A stretch of 64,000 nucleotides of DNA from positions 3,232,001-3,296,000 of the forward strand of contig CP136052.1 in NCBI GenBank assembly GCA_032620915.1, read 5' to 3'. The notes below the pieces were generated by a model. That model saw nothing but the letters and a program-made list of their open reading frames with translations. It did no database searches and was not told the DNA's origin. Made by a program: the position numbers and the translations under genes. Positions 1 to 9,238 of the stretch are shown here, in pieces. This DNA comes from Oscillospiraceae bacterium NTUH-002-81 (lineage in GTDB: Bacteria > Bacillota > Clostridia > Lachnospirales > Lachnospiraceae). Positions within the stretch are counted from its first letter, which is position 1, and each line of letters starts with the position of its first letter.

Positions 1-671
1 GCGCCTGCGCCGATGGCAATATACCAGGCGTAATCCATGGAAGTCCGGCGGAGAATGTACACCAGCGCCAGCACAATGGCAAAGGCAACGATGGTCAGCA
101 TCATTTCCTTATTGCCGATCATGTACTCCATCATAAACTTGATCCGGTCTGTTATGGCATCGGTACTGCTGTTCTGGAAGGTTGCCGCATTCGCAGACGC
201 AAAATGCATGATATAGTAAGCCACCACACCGCAGGACACCGGTACGATCCCAAGAGGAGTTCCCACCAGGCCTACCACAATGGGCATCACATAAGGCATT
301 TTCAGTGCAAACAAAAGCGGCGTCAGCACCAGCAGATAGCCGTCCTTCGGTGCCAGGATAAAATAAAGGCAAAGCATCATCAGCAGGATAACCGCTGCCA
401 CGGCCGCCAGCTCCAGCGAAAGCGCAAACAGCTGCACCAGAACAATGAGCACGGCAAAGAGCACCATGCAGTTCACCGGCAAAAAGCTGCACAGCAGACT
501 CAACAGCACCGGTATGGCAAAGTTATCCAGCCTGCTCATGAAGCCCAGTTTCGCATTGATCATGAAAAACACAAACAGGCCCATGACAAACTTCAGCAGT
601 GTGCGGATATACATGTCATACTTGCTGTAGTAATATTTGATCTGTTCTCTTATCTCATACAAAATCGTCAT
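1..671 (-). CDS. Integral membrane protein of unknown function (3' end outside window)
   Basis: The reading frame opens at an ATG at 669-671 and runs off the left edge after about 223 codons, so the C-terminus is missing. The N-terminus is amphipathic (MTILYEIREQIKYYY). Several hydrophobic stretches follow, including LLSLLCSFLPV and a Leu/Val/Ala-rich run near residues 65-90, so at least five or six membrane segments are likely. It overlaps the preceding gene (655-1104) by 17 bases, which implies one operon and translational coupling. I do not recognise a family. A membrane partner of the upstream two-helix protein is a fair inference from the overlap, nothing more. Confidence 0.6.
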   Translation of the reverse strand, partial: MTILYEIREQIKYYYSKYDMYIRTLLKFVMGLFVFFMINAKLGFMSRLDNFAIPVLLSLLCSFLPVNCMVLFAVLIVLVQLFALSLELAAVAAVILLMMLCLYFILAPKDGYLLVLTPLLFALKMPYVMPIVVGLVGTPLGIVPVSCGVVAYYIMHFASANAATFQNSSTDAITDRIKFMMEYMIGNKEMMLTIVAFAIVLALVYILRRTSMDYAWYIAIGAG

Positions 672-1104
672 CGTATCCGCGGCCTCCTGTCGCATCACGG
701 CCCTCCAGCCGCTGATCTTCCTGCTCGTACAGCCCGCTGATCTGGCGAAGCTGTGCATAGTATTCTTTCATCTCTTCCCGCACCCGGGTATATCTCCGGT
801 AATAGGCAAGAAATACAATCAGTTCATACACGATGATGAACAAAACGTACCATTTCACCACGCTCATACCGAGGCCTGCAAAATCCAGCGTATACATCTC
901 GGCCAGCAACTGCTCCATCCGGCAGGCCAGCCAGAGCACAGCCCCCAGAAGGAAGGCGATGGTGCCGCCGATCCAGGCTTTCACCATATGAAATGTCACA
1001 TAGTCGCCCCGGAAATACTCATTTACTTTAAAAGCCTCCCGGCCTTCCCGCGCTTCGAACTCCGCTGCCTTTGTCATGAGACGGATTCTCTCTTCGTTTA
1101 ACAT
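655..1104 (-). CDS. Two-helix membrane protein of unknown function
   Basis: About 149 residues. I chose the ATG at 1104 because GAGGTGG lies just upstream; an ATG 11 codons earlier has no such site. A charged N-terminal helix (MLNEERIRLMTKAAEFEAREG) is followed by two hydrophobic segments (about residues 45-65 and 80-102). The C-terminal cytoplasmic part is charged and probably helical, ending in a Gly/Asp-rich tail. The gene overlaps the downstream membrane protein by 17 bases, so the pair probably act together. No enzyme motif is visible and I assign no function. Confidence 0.6.
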   Translation of the reverse strand: MLNEERIRLMTKAAEFEAREGREAFKVNEYFRGDYVTFHMVKAWIGGTIAFLLGAVLWLACRMEQLLAEMYTLDFAGLGMSVVKWYVLFIIVYELIVFLAYYRRYTRVREEMKEYYAQLRQISGLYEQEDQRLEGRDATGGRGYDDDFV

Positions 1105-1173
1105 ATGCCACCTCAATTCCGGTCTATGCATTTTCACACATATCAGAATTATAACACAGGAAAAAGCATCTGG

Positions 1174-1986
1174 CTAGTACCCCTTCCCGATACATACCGA
1201 CAGACAGTAGATCTGCTTCGCCCCCGCTGCCAGCAGAGTGCGCGCCGCCTCGTTCATGGTGCTCCCCGTTGTATAAATATCGTCCACCAATAGAATACGC
1301 GCGGGCATTGCTTCATACTCACATTTCTGTGTCTGATTATACCATTGCCTGTATGGTCGCCTGTCCGTGAATGTATCCCATACTCGCACATCAGCCACAT
1401 GTTCGTCAGCCTGCTCTGCCACAATAAACGCGTCCTTCACATTCTCCCGCCGGTCTTCATCATTCAGCGCCCGCTGGTATCCAGTCTTCCGACTGCGGAT
1501 CAGCAGATCCTCCCGCACCGGGATGCCGCTTCTTTTGGACAGCTCCCGGCACAGAAGCGCCGCCTGGTTATACCCCCGCTGCCGCATTCTGCTGCGGTGG
1601 ATGGGAATGGGCACCAGCGCCTGTACCCGCCACCGGGCCTGCACTTCCTGATATACCTCCCATAATGCTTTCCCATAAGCCCGGGCATATTCCTGCCGTC
1701 CCCGGTTTTTGAACCGGTGCATGGCATCCTCCATCTCCCGGTACCAGAAGGCTGCCCGCCCCTGGGTGAATACGGGTGGATGCCTCCGGCAGTCCTGACA
1801 GTATTCCTGCCGAAAATCCTCCAGCGGTTTCCCGCATTTCAGGCAATAGGGGGCACGCACCGGCCTTGGCCTGTCCAGGCTCCGGCAGACGGCGCACACC
1901 GTTCCGCCCTGCCCCGGCGGCAGGATCCGGTCGCACCCCGGACACCGGGGCGGGTAAAAAATATCCAGCAAATCGTTTTTCGTCAT
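1174..1986 (-). CDS. comF: ComF family phosphoribosyltransferase-like protein
   Basis: 270 residues. ComF proteins join an N-terminal zinc-binding region to a type I phosphoribosyltransferase fold and take part in DNA uptake or recombination in competent bacteria. Paired cysteines lie at CPGC (15-18), CAVC (31-34), CLKC (48-51) and CQDC (63-66). The PRPP-binding loop ILLVDDIYTTGSTM is at 231-244, and the RGYNQAALL motif of the family starts near 137. Odd feature: about 40 residues (190-228, rich in Tyr, Gln, Arg) separate the NVKDAF motif from the PRPP loop, where relatives have a short linker. An AAAGGATTG ribosome site precedes the ATG. It lies 48 bases downstream of recD2. Confidence 0.88.
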   Translation of the reverse strand: MTKNDLLDIFYPPRCPGCDRILPPGQGGTVCAVCRSLDRPRPVRAPYCLKCGKPLEDFRQEYCQDCRRHPPVFTQGRAAFWYREMEDAMHRFKNRGRQEYARAYGKALWEVYQEVQARWRVQALVPIPIHRSRMRQRGYNQAALLCRELSKRSGIPVREDLLIRSRKTGYQRALNDEDRRENVKDAFIVAEQADEHVADVRVWDTFTDRRPYRQWYNQTQKCEYEAMPARILLVDDIYTTGSTMNEAARTLLAAGAKQIYCLSVCIGKGY

Positions 1987-2034
1987 GGCAATCCTTTCCC
2001 ATGACTCTCTTCTGACAGATTTTCTCTCTTATGC

Positions 2035-4302
2035 TTAGTATTTCCCCTCCCGGAACTCTTCAATCCGATCCAGCAGGCCGCTGTAGCGTTTCTGCTCGTT
2101 TTCGTTCTCAATCATCTGGGCAAAGGTCTCCGGGCTGCCCACCACGGTGACACATTTTCGTGCCCGGGTCACCGCCGTGTAGAGCAGGTTCCGGTTAAAC
2201 AACTGTCTGGGGCCCGTCAGCAGCGGCAGCAGCACCGCCGGATACTCACTGCCCTGGGCTTTATGTATGGTGATGGCGTAGGCCAGCTCCAGCTCATCCA
2301 GCTGCTTGAAGCTGTAGGTCACGCACCGGCCCTCGTCGAACTCCACCGTCATCTGCTCGGAAAAGGGCAGGATCTCTTTGACGATGCCCATGTCGCCGTT
2401 GAACACACCGGTGCCGCTGTCGCTCAAAATGCCGTAGCGGCTGCGCACCTCCCACTCGATCTGGTAATTGTTCCGGATCTGCATGACCTTGTCCCCTTCC
2501 CGGAACAGGCCGCCTGCGTGCTCCTTCTCCTTTTTCTCCGGGGACGGCGGGTTCAGATACTGCTGCAGCACACTGTTGAGCCGTTCCACCCCCAGCACGC
2601 CTTTTCGCATGGGCGTCAGCACCTGAATGTCAAAGGGCTTGGCGTCCACGAATTTGGGCAGTTTTTCCTGAATGAGCGTCAGCAGTACCCGGATGATGAT
2701 GTTGGCGTCATACCGTTTCAGGAAAAAGAAATCCATGCTCTTATTGTCCAGCGGCACCTGCTCCCCCCGGTGGATGCGGTGGGCATTGACGATGATGTCG
2801 CTCTTGGATGCCTGCCGGAAAATCTTCGTCAGCCGCAGCACCGGAAAAGCCTCGGAACGGATGATGTCTTTCAGCACACAGCCCGGCCCCACAGAGGGCA
2901 GCTGGTTCACGTCACCCACCATGATGAGCCGGGTGCCCGGGATCAGCGCCTTTAACAGAGCATGCATGATATGAATGTCCACCATGGACATCTCGTCGAT
3001 GATGACCGCGTCCGTCTCCAGCGGATTCTGCTCGTTCCGCTCAAAGGAGGCCGCCTGGGTGCCGCCCTCGCTGTCCGGCCCGCCCGACAGCTCCAGCAGC
3101 CGGTGGATGGTCTGGGCTTCACAGCCGGTGGCCTCCGTCATCCGCTTGGCTGCCCGGCCCGTGGGTGCCGCCAGCCGGATGTCCAGCCCTTCCGACTCCA
3201 GATAGCGGATGATGGCATTGATGGTCGTCGTTTTGCCCGTACCGGGGCCGCCGGTGATGACCAGCAATCCCTGGCGGGCCGCTTCCCGCACGGCTTCCTG
3301 CTGCATCTCATCCAGCTTCATGCCGGTATTTTCTTCAATGGAAGCGATCCGGTGATCCAGCGCTGCCTCCGATACATCGTAGCGCACCCGCAGATCAAAC
3401 AGCATCCGGGCCGTGTCCATCTCCAGATAATAATAATTGGAGGCGTAAATCTTCACCACGCCGTCTTTTTCCTTGCGGATGATCTTCCGATCCATGAGCA
3501 GATCCATGAGATACTGATCAAAATCCTCCACGTCCATGCCCAGGATCTCCTGGACATTGCGCTTTAAAATATCCACGGGCAAACACGTATGTCCCTGTCC
3601 GGACGCCAGCAGCAGCATATAAGTGATGGCGCTGCGGATGCGGAAATCCGAGTCTGCAGCGATGCCGGCCCGGCGGGCGATCTCATCTGCCGCCCGGAAA
3701 CCGATGCCGTTCACCTCATCCGCCAGACGGTACGGATTCTCCTGCAGTACCCGGTAAATCTCGTCCCCGTATTTTCCATACAGCTTCACCGCCATATTGT
3801 TGGAAACGCCATACTGCTGCAGGAACATCATGGCCTTGCGCATGTCCTTCTTCTCTTCCAGCTGGGCCGCGATCTCCCGGGCCTTTTTCTCACTGATGCC
3901 CTTGATCTCCGCCAGCCGCTCCGGCTCTTCCTCAATGATGCGGAACGTCTCGCCCTTGAAGTGTCGGACGATCCGGGCCGCCAGCGCCGAGCCGATGCCC
4001 TTAATGGCACCGCTGCCCAGATACCGCTCCATGGCCACCTCATCCTCCGGTGTCTTCAGCTCGTAGAATTCGATGAGCAGCTGCTCCCCGTACATGGGAT
4101 GCTCCTTTAACGTCCCCGACGCTTCCAGCAGTTCCCCCTCCCCGATATAGGAAAAGGTACCCACGCACGTCAGCTCCTGCCCCTCTGTCACCAGATTCAG
4201 CACCGTATAGCCATTTTCCTCATTGCGGAAAATAATATGTTCCACATAACCCTTGACGGTATCCAGCCCGTCCACCTCCTCTGTACATAAGGCCGACCCC
4301 AC
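2035..4302 (-). CDS. recD2: ATP-dependent 5'-3' DNA helicase RecD2
   Basis: Up to 755 residues. RecD2 is the RecBC-independent superfamily 1B helicase of Firmicutes, used in repair and mismatch processing. Visible: tandem helix-hairpin-helix motifs (GAIKGIGSALAARIV, LAEIKGISEKKAREIA), Walker A GGPGTGKTT near residue 353, Walker B-like VIIDEMSMVD, and the C-terminal motif TIHKAQGSEYPAV. The start is uncertain. The longest frame begins with GTG at 4302, with AGGAGG only two bases away. A better-spaced AGGAGG (4275-4280) sits eight bases before an in-frame CTG at 4264-4266, exactly where homologs begin (x-D-T-V-K-G-Y-V-E). A CTG start giving 743 residues is therefore plausible. Confidence 0.93.
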   Translation of the reverse strand: MGSALCTEEVDGLDTVKGYVEHIIFRNEENGYTVLNLVTEGQELTCVGTFSYIGEGELLEASGTLKEHPMYGEQLLIEFYELKTPEDEVAMERYLGSGAIKGIGSALAARIVRHFKGETFRIIEEEPERLAEIKGISEKKAREIAAQLEEKKDMRKAMMFLQQYGVSNNMAVKLYGKYGDEIYRVLQENPYRLADEVNGIGFRAADEIARRAGIAADSDFRIRSAITYMLLLASGQGHTCLPVDILKRNVQEILGMDVEDFDQYLMDLLMDRKIIRKEKDGVVKIYASNYYYLEMDTARMLFDLRVRYDVSEAALDHRIASIEENTGMKLDEMQQEAVREAARQGLLVITGGPGTGKTTTINAIIRYLESEGLDIRLAAPTGRAAKRMTEATGCEAQTIHRLLELSGGPDSEGGTQAASFERNEQNPLETDAVIIDEMSMVDIHIMHALLKALIPGTRLIMVGDVNQLPSVGPGCVLKDIIRSEAFPVLRLTKIFRQASKSDIIVNAHRIHRGEQVPLDNKSMDFFFLKRYDANIIIRVLLTLIQEKLPKFVDAKPFDIQVLTPMRKGVLGVERLNSVLQQYLNPPSPEKKEKEHAGGLFREGDKVMQIRNNYQIEWEVRSRYGILSDSGTGVFNGDMGIVKEILPFSEQMTVEFDEGRCVTYSFKQLDELELAYAITIHKAQGSEYPAVLLPLLTGPRQLFNRNLLYTAVTRARKCVTVVGSPETFAQMIENENEQKRYSGLLDRIEEFREGKY

Positions 4303-4380
4303 AGCCTCCTATAAAACGCAAGAGGACGCCTCCGCGCCCTCTCACTTGACTTTATCTGCCCTGCATCCGGCACCGAACGG

Positions 4381-5376
4381 TTACTCTGTCCGGTCCCCGC
4401 TTAAGAATTCCACATATTTACCCGTTCCGATGGCCACTGCCGTCATCGGATCCTCTGCCGTCATCGTATTGATGCCGGTCTTGTCCTCAATGAGCTCCTC
4501 CAGACCACGAAGCAGAGAGCCGCCGCCTGTGAGCACGATGCCCCGGTCTGCAATGTCCGCAGCCAGTTCCGGCGGCGTCTTCTCCAGCACGCCGTGCACA
4601 GCCTCCACGATCTGCAGCGTCGTCTCCTTCAACGCCTCCTCTGTCTCCTCGGAGGTTACAGTGACGGTCTTCGGCAGACCTGTCACCAGGTTACGGCCTC
4701 TCACATCCAGGGTATCCACCTCCGGACGGGGGAAACAGGAACCGATCTTGATCTTGATATCCTCCGCCGTCCGCTCACCGATGAGCAGATTGTGCTTCTT
4801 TCTCATGAAACGGACGATGGCCTCATCGAAGTCATCTCCGGCGATCTTGATGGAAGTGCTGACCACCGTGCCACCCAGGGAAATGACAGCGATATCTGTC
4901 GTTCCGCCGCCGATATCCACCACCATGTTGCCGCAGGGTCTGGAAATATCGATACCTGCACCGATGGCAGCCGCAATGGGCTCCTCAATGATCATGACCT
5001 CTCTGGCGCCTGCCTGATAGGTGGCATCCTCCACGGCCTTCTTCTCTACCTCGGTCACGCCGCTGGGGACGCACACACTGATCCGGGGCTTCCGGAACGT
5101 CTTCTTGCCGATGGCCTTCTGGATAAAGTGCTTCAGCATCTTCTCGGTTACGGTATAATCGGAAATAACACCCTGCCGTAGGGGACGCACAGCCACAATG
5201 TTGCCCGGCGTTCTTCCCAGCATGAGCCGGGCCTCCTCGCCGATAGCCTTGATCTTATTCGAATCCCGGTCAAAGGCCACGACCGAGGGCTCCTTCAACA
5301 CAACCCCCTTGCCTCTGACATAAACCAAAATGCTGGCAGTTCCCAAATCTATTCCAATATCTGTCGAAATCATCAT
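4381..5376 (-). CDS. mreB: Rod shape-determining actin homolog MreB/Mbl
   Basis: 331 residues, normal for MreB. It polymerises on the inner membrane face and guides the cell-wall elongation machinery. The actin-fold nucleotide motifs are present: phosphate 1 GIDLGTASILVY (residues 8-19), phosphate 2 VVDIGGGTTDIAV, and the adenosine motif IVLTGGGSLLRGLEEL near the C-terminus. The loop IEEPIAAAIGAG is also typical. I cannot tell MreB from its paralogs Mbl and MreBH by sequence alone, and no mreC or mreD follows. A promoter-like TATAAT lies about 70 bases upstream. Confidence 0.9.
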   Translation of the reverse strand: MMISTDIGIDLGTASILVYVRGKGVVLKEPSVVAFDRDSNKIKAIGEEARLMLGRTPGNIVAVRPLRQGVISDYTVTEKMLKHFIQKAIGKKTFRKPRISVCVPSGVTEVEKKAVEDATYQAGAREVMIIEEPIAAAIGAGIDISRPCGNMVVDIGGGTTDIAVISLGGTVVSTSIKIAGDDFDEAIVRFMRKKHNLLIGERTAEDIKIKIGSCFPRPEVDTLDVRGRNLVTGLPKTVTVTSEETEEALKETTLQIVEAVHGVLEKTPPELAADIADRGIVLTGGGSLLRGLEELIEDKTGINTMTAEDPMTAVAIGTGKYVEFLSGDRTE

Positions 5377-5445
5377 CTTTGCATTCCTCTTCCTCTCTTA
5401 CTGGGCGTCCTGATATCCGCCCGGTGCGGACATATACGCAAAAAT

Positions 5446-5451
5446 ATTATA
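5446..5451 (-). promoter_or_regulatory. Candidate -10 box upstream of mreB
   Basis: Read on the minus strand, a perfect TATAAT occurs about 70 bases before the mreB start. The -35 region is only T-rich, so this is a moderate call. The rest of the 165-base gap (5377-5541) holds no gene that I can see. Confidence 0.4.
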
Positions 5452-5541
5452 TACAAAATACTGGTAAAAAAAAAGTCCTTTTTCCCTGATTTCGGTAAAT
5501 TTCATTTATTCTTAAGGTTTTGGTTTTGCCGCAGGCAGTCT

Positions 5542-6657
5542 TTACATCAGGTTTTCCGGGTTCAGGCACTCCAGCTCCGGCAGAACGAACCGTCCGTCCT
5601 TGCGGATGAGCACATCATCAAAATAAATCTCGCCGCCGCCGTACTCCGGACGCTGGATCCACACCAGATCCCAGTGCACGGAAGAGTGGTTGCCGTTGGG
5701 CGCCTCATCATAGCAGTTGCCCGGGGTAAAGTGGATGGAGCCCTGGATCTTCTCATCAAACAGAATATCCTTCATGGGGTGCAGCACATAGGGGTTCACG
5801 CCGATGGCAAACTCGCCCACATAGCGGGCGCCTGCGTCCACATCCAGCACCTGGTTGATCCGGTCGGTGTCGTTGGCGGTCGCCTTCACGATCTTGCCGT
5901 TTTCAAAGGTCAGGCACACGTTTTCAAAGGTAAAGCCCTGATACAAGGACGGTGCATTATAGGAAATCGTGCCGTTGACGGAATCCTTCACCGGCGCCGT
6001 GTACACCTCGCCGTCCGGGATATTCAGGTTGCCTGCGCAGGGGATGGCCGGGATACCCTTGATGGAGAAGGTCAGGTCTGTGCCCGGGCCCACCAGACGA
6101 ACCTTGTCGGTGCGCTCCATGAGAGCTGCCAGCGGTTTCATGGCCTCTGCCATCTTGCTGTAATCCAGGGTGCACACATTGAAATAGAAGTCCTCAAATG
6201 CCTCGGTGCTGGTGTTGCACAGCTGTGCCATAGCCGTGTTGGGATAGCGCAGCACCACCCAGCGGGTCTTGGGCACCCGAATATCGTGGTGCACCGGGGT
6301 GGAATATAATTTCTCATACAGATTCATTTTTTCTGCCGGCACATCGGAAAGCTCGGATACGTTGTCTGTTCCGCGGACAGCAATATAGCAGTCCATCTGA
6401 GACATTTCCTCGCAGTCCAGCTTTGCCATGAGCCGCAGCTGCTCCTCGGTACAGTGCATGATCACTTCCCGCTGTACCCGGGGCTCGGTGTTGTGCACAA
6501 AAGGAATGCCCTTTGCCAGATATACTTCTTTGATGATGGCACGGGCCAGGGGCTCGGTGTCGTTGCCAATGTAGTGCACATACACCTTATCCCCTTCCTT
6601 TACGCCACAGGAGTAGTTCACCAGGTTGTGTGCCAGTGTTTTGATTCTCTCGTCCAT
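5542..6657 (-). CDS. M29 family (AmpS/PepS-type) metalloaminopeptidase
   Basis: 371 residues from the ATG at 6657, which has GAGAGGG seven bases upstream; the longer frame would run back into the upstream gene. M29 enzymes are cytoplasmic dinuclear-metal exopeptidases that remove N-terminal residues from peptides. The family's metal and catalytic positions can be matched by spacing: Glu217 (PDGEVYTAP), Glu282 (YVGEFAIG), His309 and Tyr316 (seven apart, SIHFTPGNCY), His328 and Asp330 (SVHWDLVW). Nothing suggests inactivation. It lies 55 bases downstream of the 841-residue exported protein on the same strand and may share its transcript. Confidence 0.88.
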   Translation of the reverse strand: MDERIKTLAHNLVNYSCGVKEGDKVYVHYIGNDTEPLARAIIKEVYLAKGIPFVHNTEPRVQREVIMHCTEEQLRLMAKLDCEEMSQMDCYIAVRGTDNVSELSDVPAEKMNLYEKLYSTPVHHDIRVPKTRWVVLRYPNTAMAQLCNTSTEAFEDFYFNVCTLDYSKMAEAMKPLAALMERTDKVRLVGPGTDLTFSIKGIPAIPCAGNLNIPDGEVYTAPVKDSVNGTISYNAPSLYQGFTFENVCLTFENGKIVKATANDTDRINQVLDVDAGARYVGEFAIGVNPYVLHPMKDILFDEKIQGSIHFTPGNCYDEAPNGNHSSVHWDLVWIQRPEYGGGEIYFDDVLIRKDGRFVLPELECLNPENLM

Positions 6658-6712
6658 GTTTTTTCCCTCTCTTTTTGTCTTTTTATTCTGTCCGCTCAGC
6701 TTTTCAGCTTCT

Positions 6713-9238
6713 TTACGGCACGTAGCTGATAAATACGTTGCCTGCCGCCGCAAACATGGCCTCGCTGTCCGCAGGGCCGGTCTTTCCGATGCTGCCGCTG
6801 ACCGCATCGTACAAGATCAGGTTGCCGAATTCATCGTAACCCACAATGAGTGCCGCCGTATCCGCGCTCTTCATGGCAAATACCGGCACGCCCCGGCTGA
6901 CGAAATAAAGCGCCGCGTCCAGAGAACAGCCGCTCAGATCCACCACCTGTCCCGGCAGATACTCCCGCAGCATATCCAGGGCGGTCTTGCCCTCCGTTGT
7001 CATCTGCTCCTGTACATTTTCATAAATGCCCGCATAATTAAGCATCTGCTCCACGCACACGGAAACGCTGGATTCCCCGGCAGCCGCCGCCCGGGCGGTA
7101 ATGCCGCTGATCTGGATCTTGGTTACGCGGCCGCCTTTTTCCCAGATATAGCTCTGGCCGCCGTTGACCACCACGCCCTGCAGCGCGTCTGCCCGGGCAA
7201 TGGCATCTCCGGCCCTCTGGGTAATCATGTCCAGACGGCCCCTTCCATATACATAGAAATTATGATCGGTCTGCCCGTCCCGGTTGATGGAAAGTGCCCG
7301 GGATACCTCAAAGAGTACCTGCTTCGGCTCCCGGATCTGGGGCTGCACTTCCTTCAACTCCGAAGAAAAGACGATCCGATATTGTTTTTTTCGCGTATCG
7401 GTCACAAACGTTTCCTGCACCGTCTGACTCTCGGACGCTTTTTCATTGCTGATGATCTGATCGTCCGAAATGGCCACGTACGTGCCGTCGGAAAGGGTGG
7501 CCCGCTCCAGGGTGATCATGGCGCCTTCCAGCCGGGCGCCCAGGATGTAAATGCCGCTCTGGCTGTATTCTCTCACATCGTTTCCCTGTTCATCCACGAT
7601 CTTCACCGCTTTCATCGGGAAGATCAGGTTGCCCGTGGCATCATTGGTCAGACTGTCCGCATCCGCGATCCCGTACACCAGGTCATGCTCCATGAAGCCC
7701 ACCGGCCGCACATATTCCCCGGCTCCGGCAGACACCACAAAGGAAGTGCCGGTCTCCAGATTCAGCAGATGCAGGTTCATGGAATGGTCATAGTCTTTCT
7801 CCTCCAGCCAGGCAAATACCTGTCCGTCCTCCGACAGCACATAGCAGTCCTCAGGCAGATTTTCCACCACCGTCTCCCAGGTGCGGTCGTTCAGGTTGAT
7901 GTTGTACACCGCGCCGTCCAGCATACAGTACATCTGCTGATTGCGATTGATGTACGCCAGCCGCCCCATCTGCTGTCCCATCAGGGCAAAACTCTTATCA
8001 TAAGGAATAAAAGCCTTTTCCTCCACCGTATTCATGGTGGCATCATAGCGACAGGCCAGAATGCCCACCGCGCCCTCATGGTCGCCCCTGTTCATATAAC
8101 CGTACACGATGAAATCCATGCTGCCGCTCTCATCCACATCCGCGATCTTGATCTCGTAATCACACCGGCGGCTGCGGACATCCGTAATGTTGTCCGTGTC
8201 GCCGTAGATCCGCGTCACCTGGCCGTTGGTGTTGTTGAAGCTCCACAGCGTTCCCTCCTGTACAAAGGCCGCCACCTTGCTGTCTTCGGATGTCTGGAAC
8301 TCTGCCGCCTCATCCAAAATGCCCAGTGTGATGGAGCTCTTGCCATATTCCGTACCGGACTGCATGAAGATCTGGTTCATCGTCCGCTCATAATCCAGCA
8401 GGTACATCCGACCATCGCCGGAACGCACCCGGAAATATTCCGTCACATTATAGTAATCCGGGCTGTCCTCTCCCTCCTGGGTCGTCATCAGATAGGTGAG
8501 ACGGAAGGAAGCCGAATTGCTGCGCACCTCCATGACAGACAGCTGCGGGCTGGTCACCCGCTGGGCATTCAGTCCATTATACACCACCATCCGATAACTG
8601 GAATGGATGTCCACATGGGCAAAGCTGCTGTTGTCCCCGGAAGCATTGGGTTCCAGATAGGAGGACAGCTCCGCCGCCCGGTCCGGATCGAAGGTCTTTT
8701 CCGAAAAATCCAGACAAAATGCCAGCTCATTGGAAATATCACGACTCTGCCGGTCCACGATCCTCGTATAATAGGAAATGTCCTGATCATTGTCCGCATG
8801 GAGCACGATCTGCAAAATATATTCCTCGTTTTGATCCAGCAGCTTCTTCAGCGGAAGCTCTGCCTCCAGATAACCGTCCTTCTCCGTCAGGTAAGTGACC
8901 TCTGTGTTTTCCACCAGGCGGGTGGCATCGGCGCTTCGCACCTCATAGCTGATCTTGTTGATCGTTCTGCCGTAGGTGTCCACATCCACCGTCAGCCGGT
9001 AATCGGACGGCAACAGGGTCAGCGTATCCCGCATATAATTGGCCTGCATCTGTCCGGTATAGCCGTACATCTCATTGATGAGCTGATCGCCGTCCCGCAC
9101 GTACACCACCGGAAGCGTAGGCTCTGCCATCGCACTGGTACGGTCTGTATTTTCAATATTCATAAAATGGCTGAACAGGAAGATTCCCAGGAAAAACACA
9201 GCCACAAGAACACCGATGCGTATCAGAATCTTTCTCAT
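6713..9238 (-). CDS. Large membrane-anchored extracytoplasmic protein with degenerate C39-like domain
   Basis: 841 residues. A single N-terminal hydrophobic segment (about 6-25) suggests a signal anchor with the rest outside the cell. The middle holds repeated short beta units (for example near VADVDESGSMDFIVYGY and YINRNQQMYCMLDGAVY) that read like a beta-propeller. The last 125 residues resemble a papain-like C39 fold: SVCVEQML places a Cys at the nucleophile position, followed by LSGCSLDAALYFVSRGVPV and ALIVGYDEFGNLILYD. The His normally before the VGYD-like motif is Ala, so it is probably a non-catalytic relative. Its ATG overlaps the upstream methyltransferase stop (ATGA at 9237-9240 region), implying coupling. 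Function unknown. Confidence 0.75.
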   Translation of the reverse strand: MRKILIRIGVLVAVFFLGIFLFSHFMNIENTDRTSAMAEPTLPVVYVRDGDQLINEMYGYTGQMQANYMRDTLTLLPSDYRLTVDVDTYGRTINKISYEVRSADATRLVENTEVTYLTEKDGYLEAELPLKKLLDQNEEYILQIVLHADNDQDISYYTRIVDRQSRDISNELAFCLDFSEKTFDPDRAAELSSYLEPNASGDNSSFAHVDIHSSYRMVVYNGLNAQRVTSPQLSVMEVRSNSASFRLTYLMTTQEGEDSPDYYNVTEYFRVRSGDGRMYLLDYERTMNQIFMQSGTEYGKSSITLGILDEAAEFQTSEDSKVAAFVQEGTLWSFNNTNGQVTRIYGDTDNITDVRSRRCDYEIKIADVDESGSMDFIVYGYMNRGDHEGAVGILACRYDATMNTVEEKAFIPYDKSFALMGQQMGRLAYINRNQQMYCMLDGAVYNINLNDRTWETVVENLPEDCYVLSEDGQVFAWLEEKDYDHSMNLHLLNLETGTSFVVSAGAGEYVRPVGFMEHDLVYGIADADSLTNDATGNLIFPMKAVKIVDEQGNDVREYSQSGIYILGARLEGAMITLERATLSDGTYVAISDDQIISNEKASESQTVQETFVTDTRKKQYRIVFSSELKEVQPQIREPKQVLFEVSRALSINRDGQTDHNFYVYGRGRLDMITQRAGDAIARADALQGVVVNGGQSYIWEKGGRVTKIQISGITARAAAAGESSVSVCVEQMLNYAGIYENVQEQMTTEGKTALDMLREYLPGQVVDLSGCSLDAALYFVSRGVPVFAMKSADTAALIVGYDEFGNLILYDAVSGSIGKTGPADSEAMFAAAGNVFISYVP

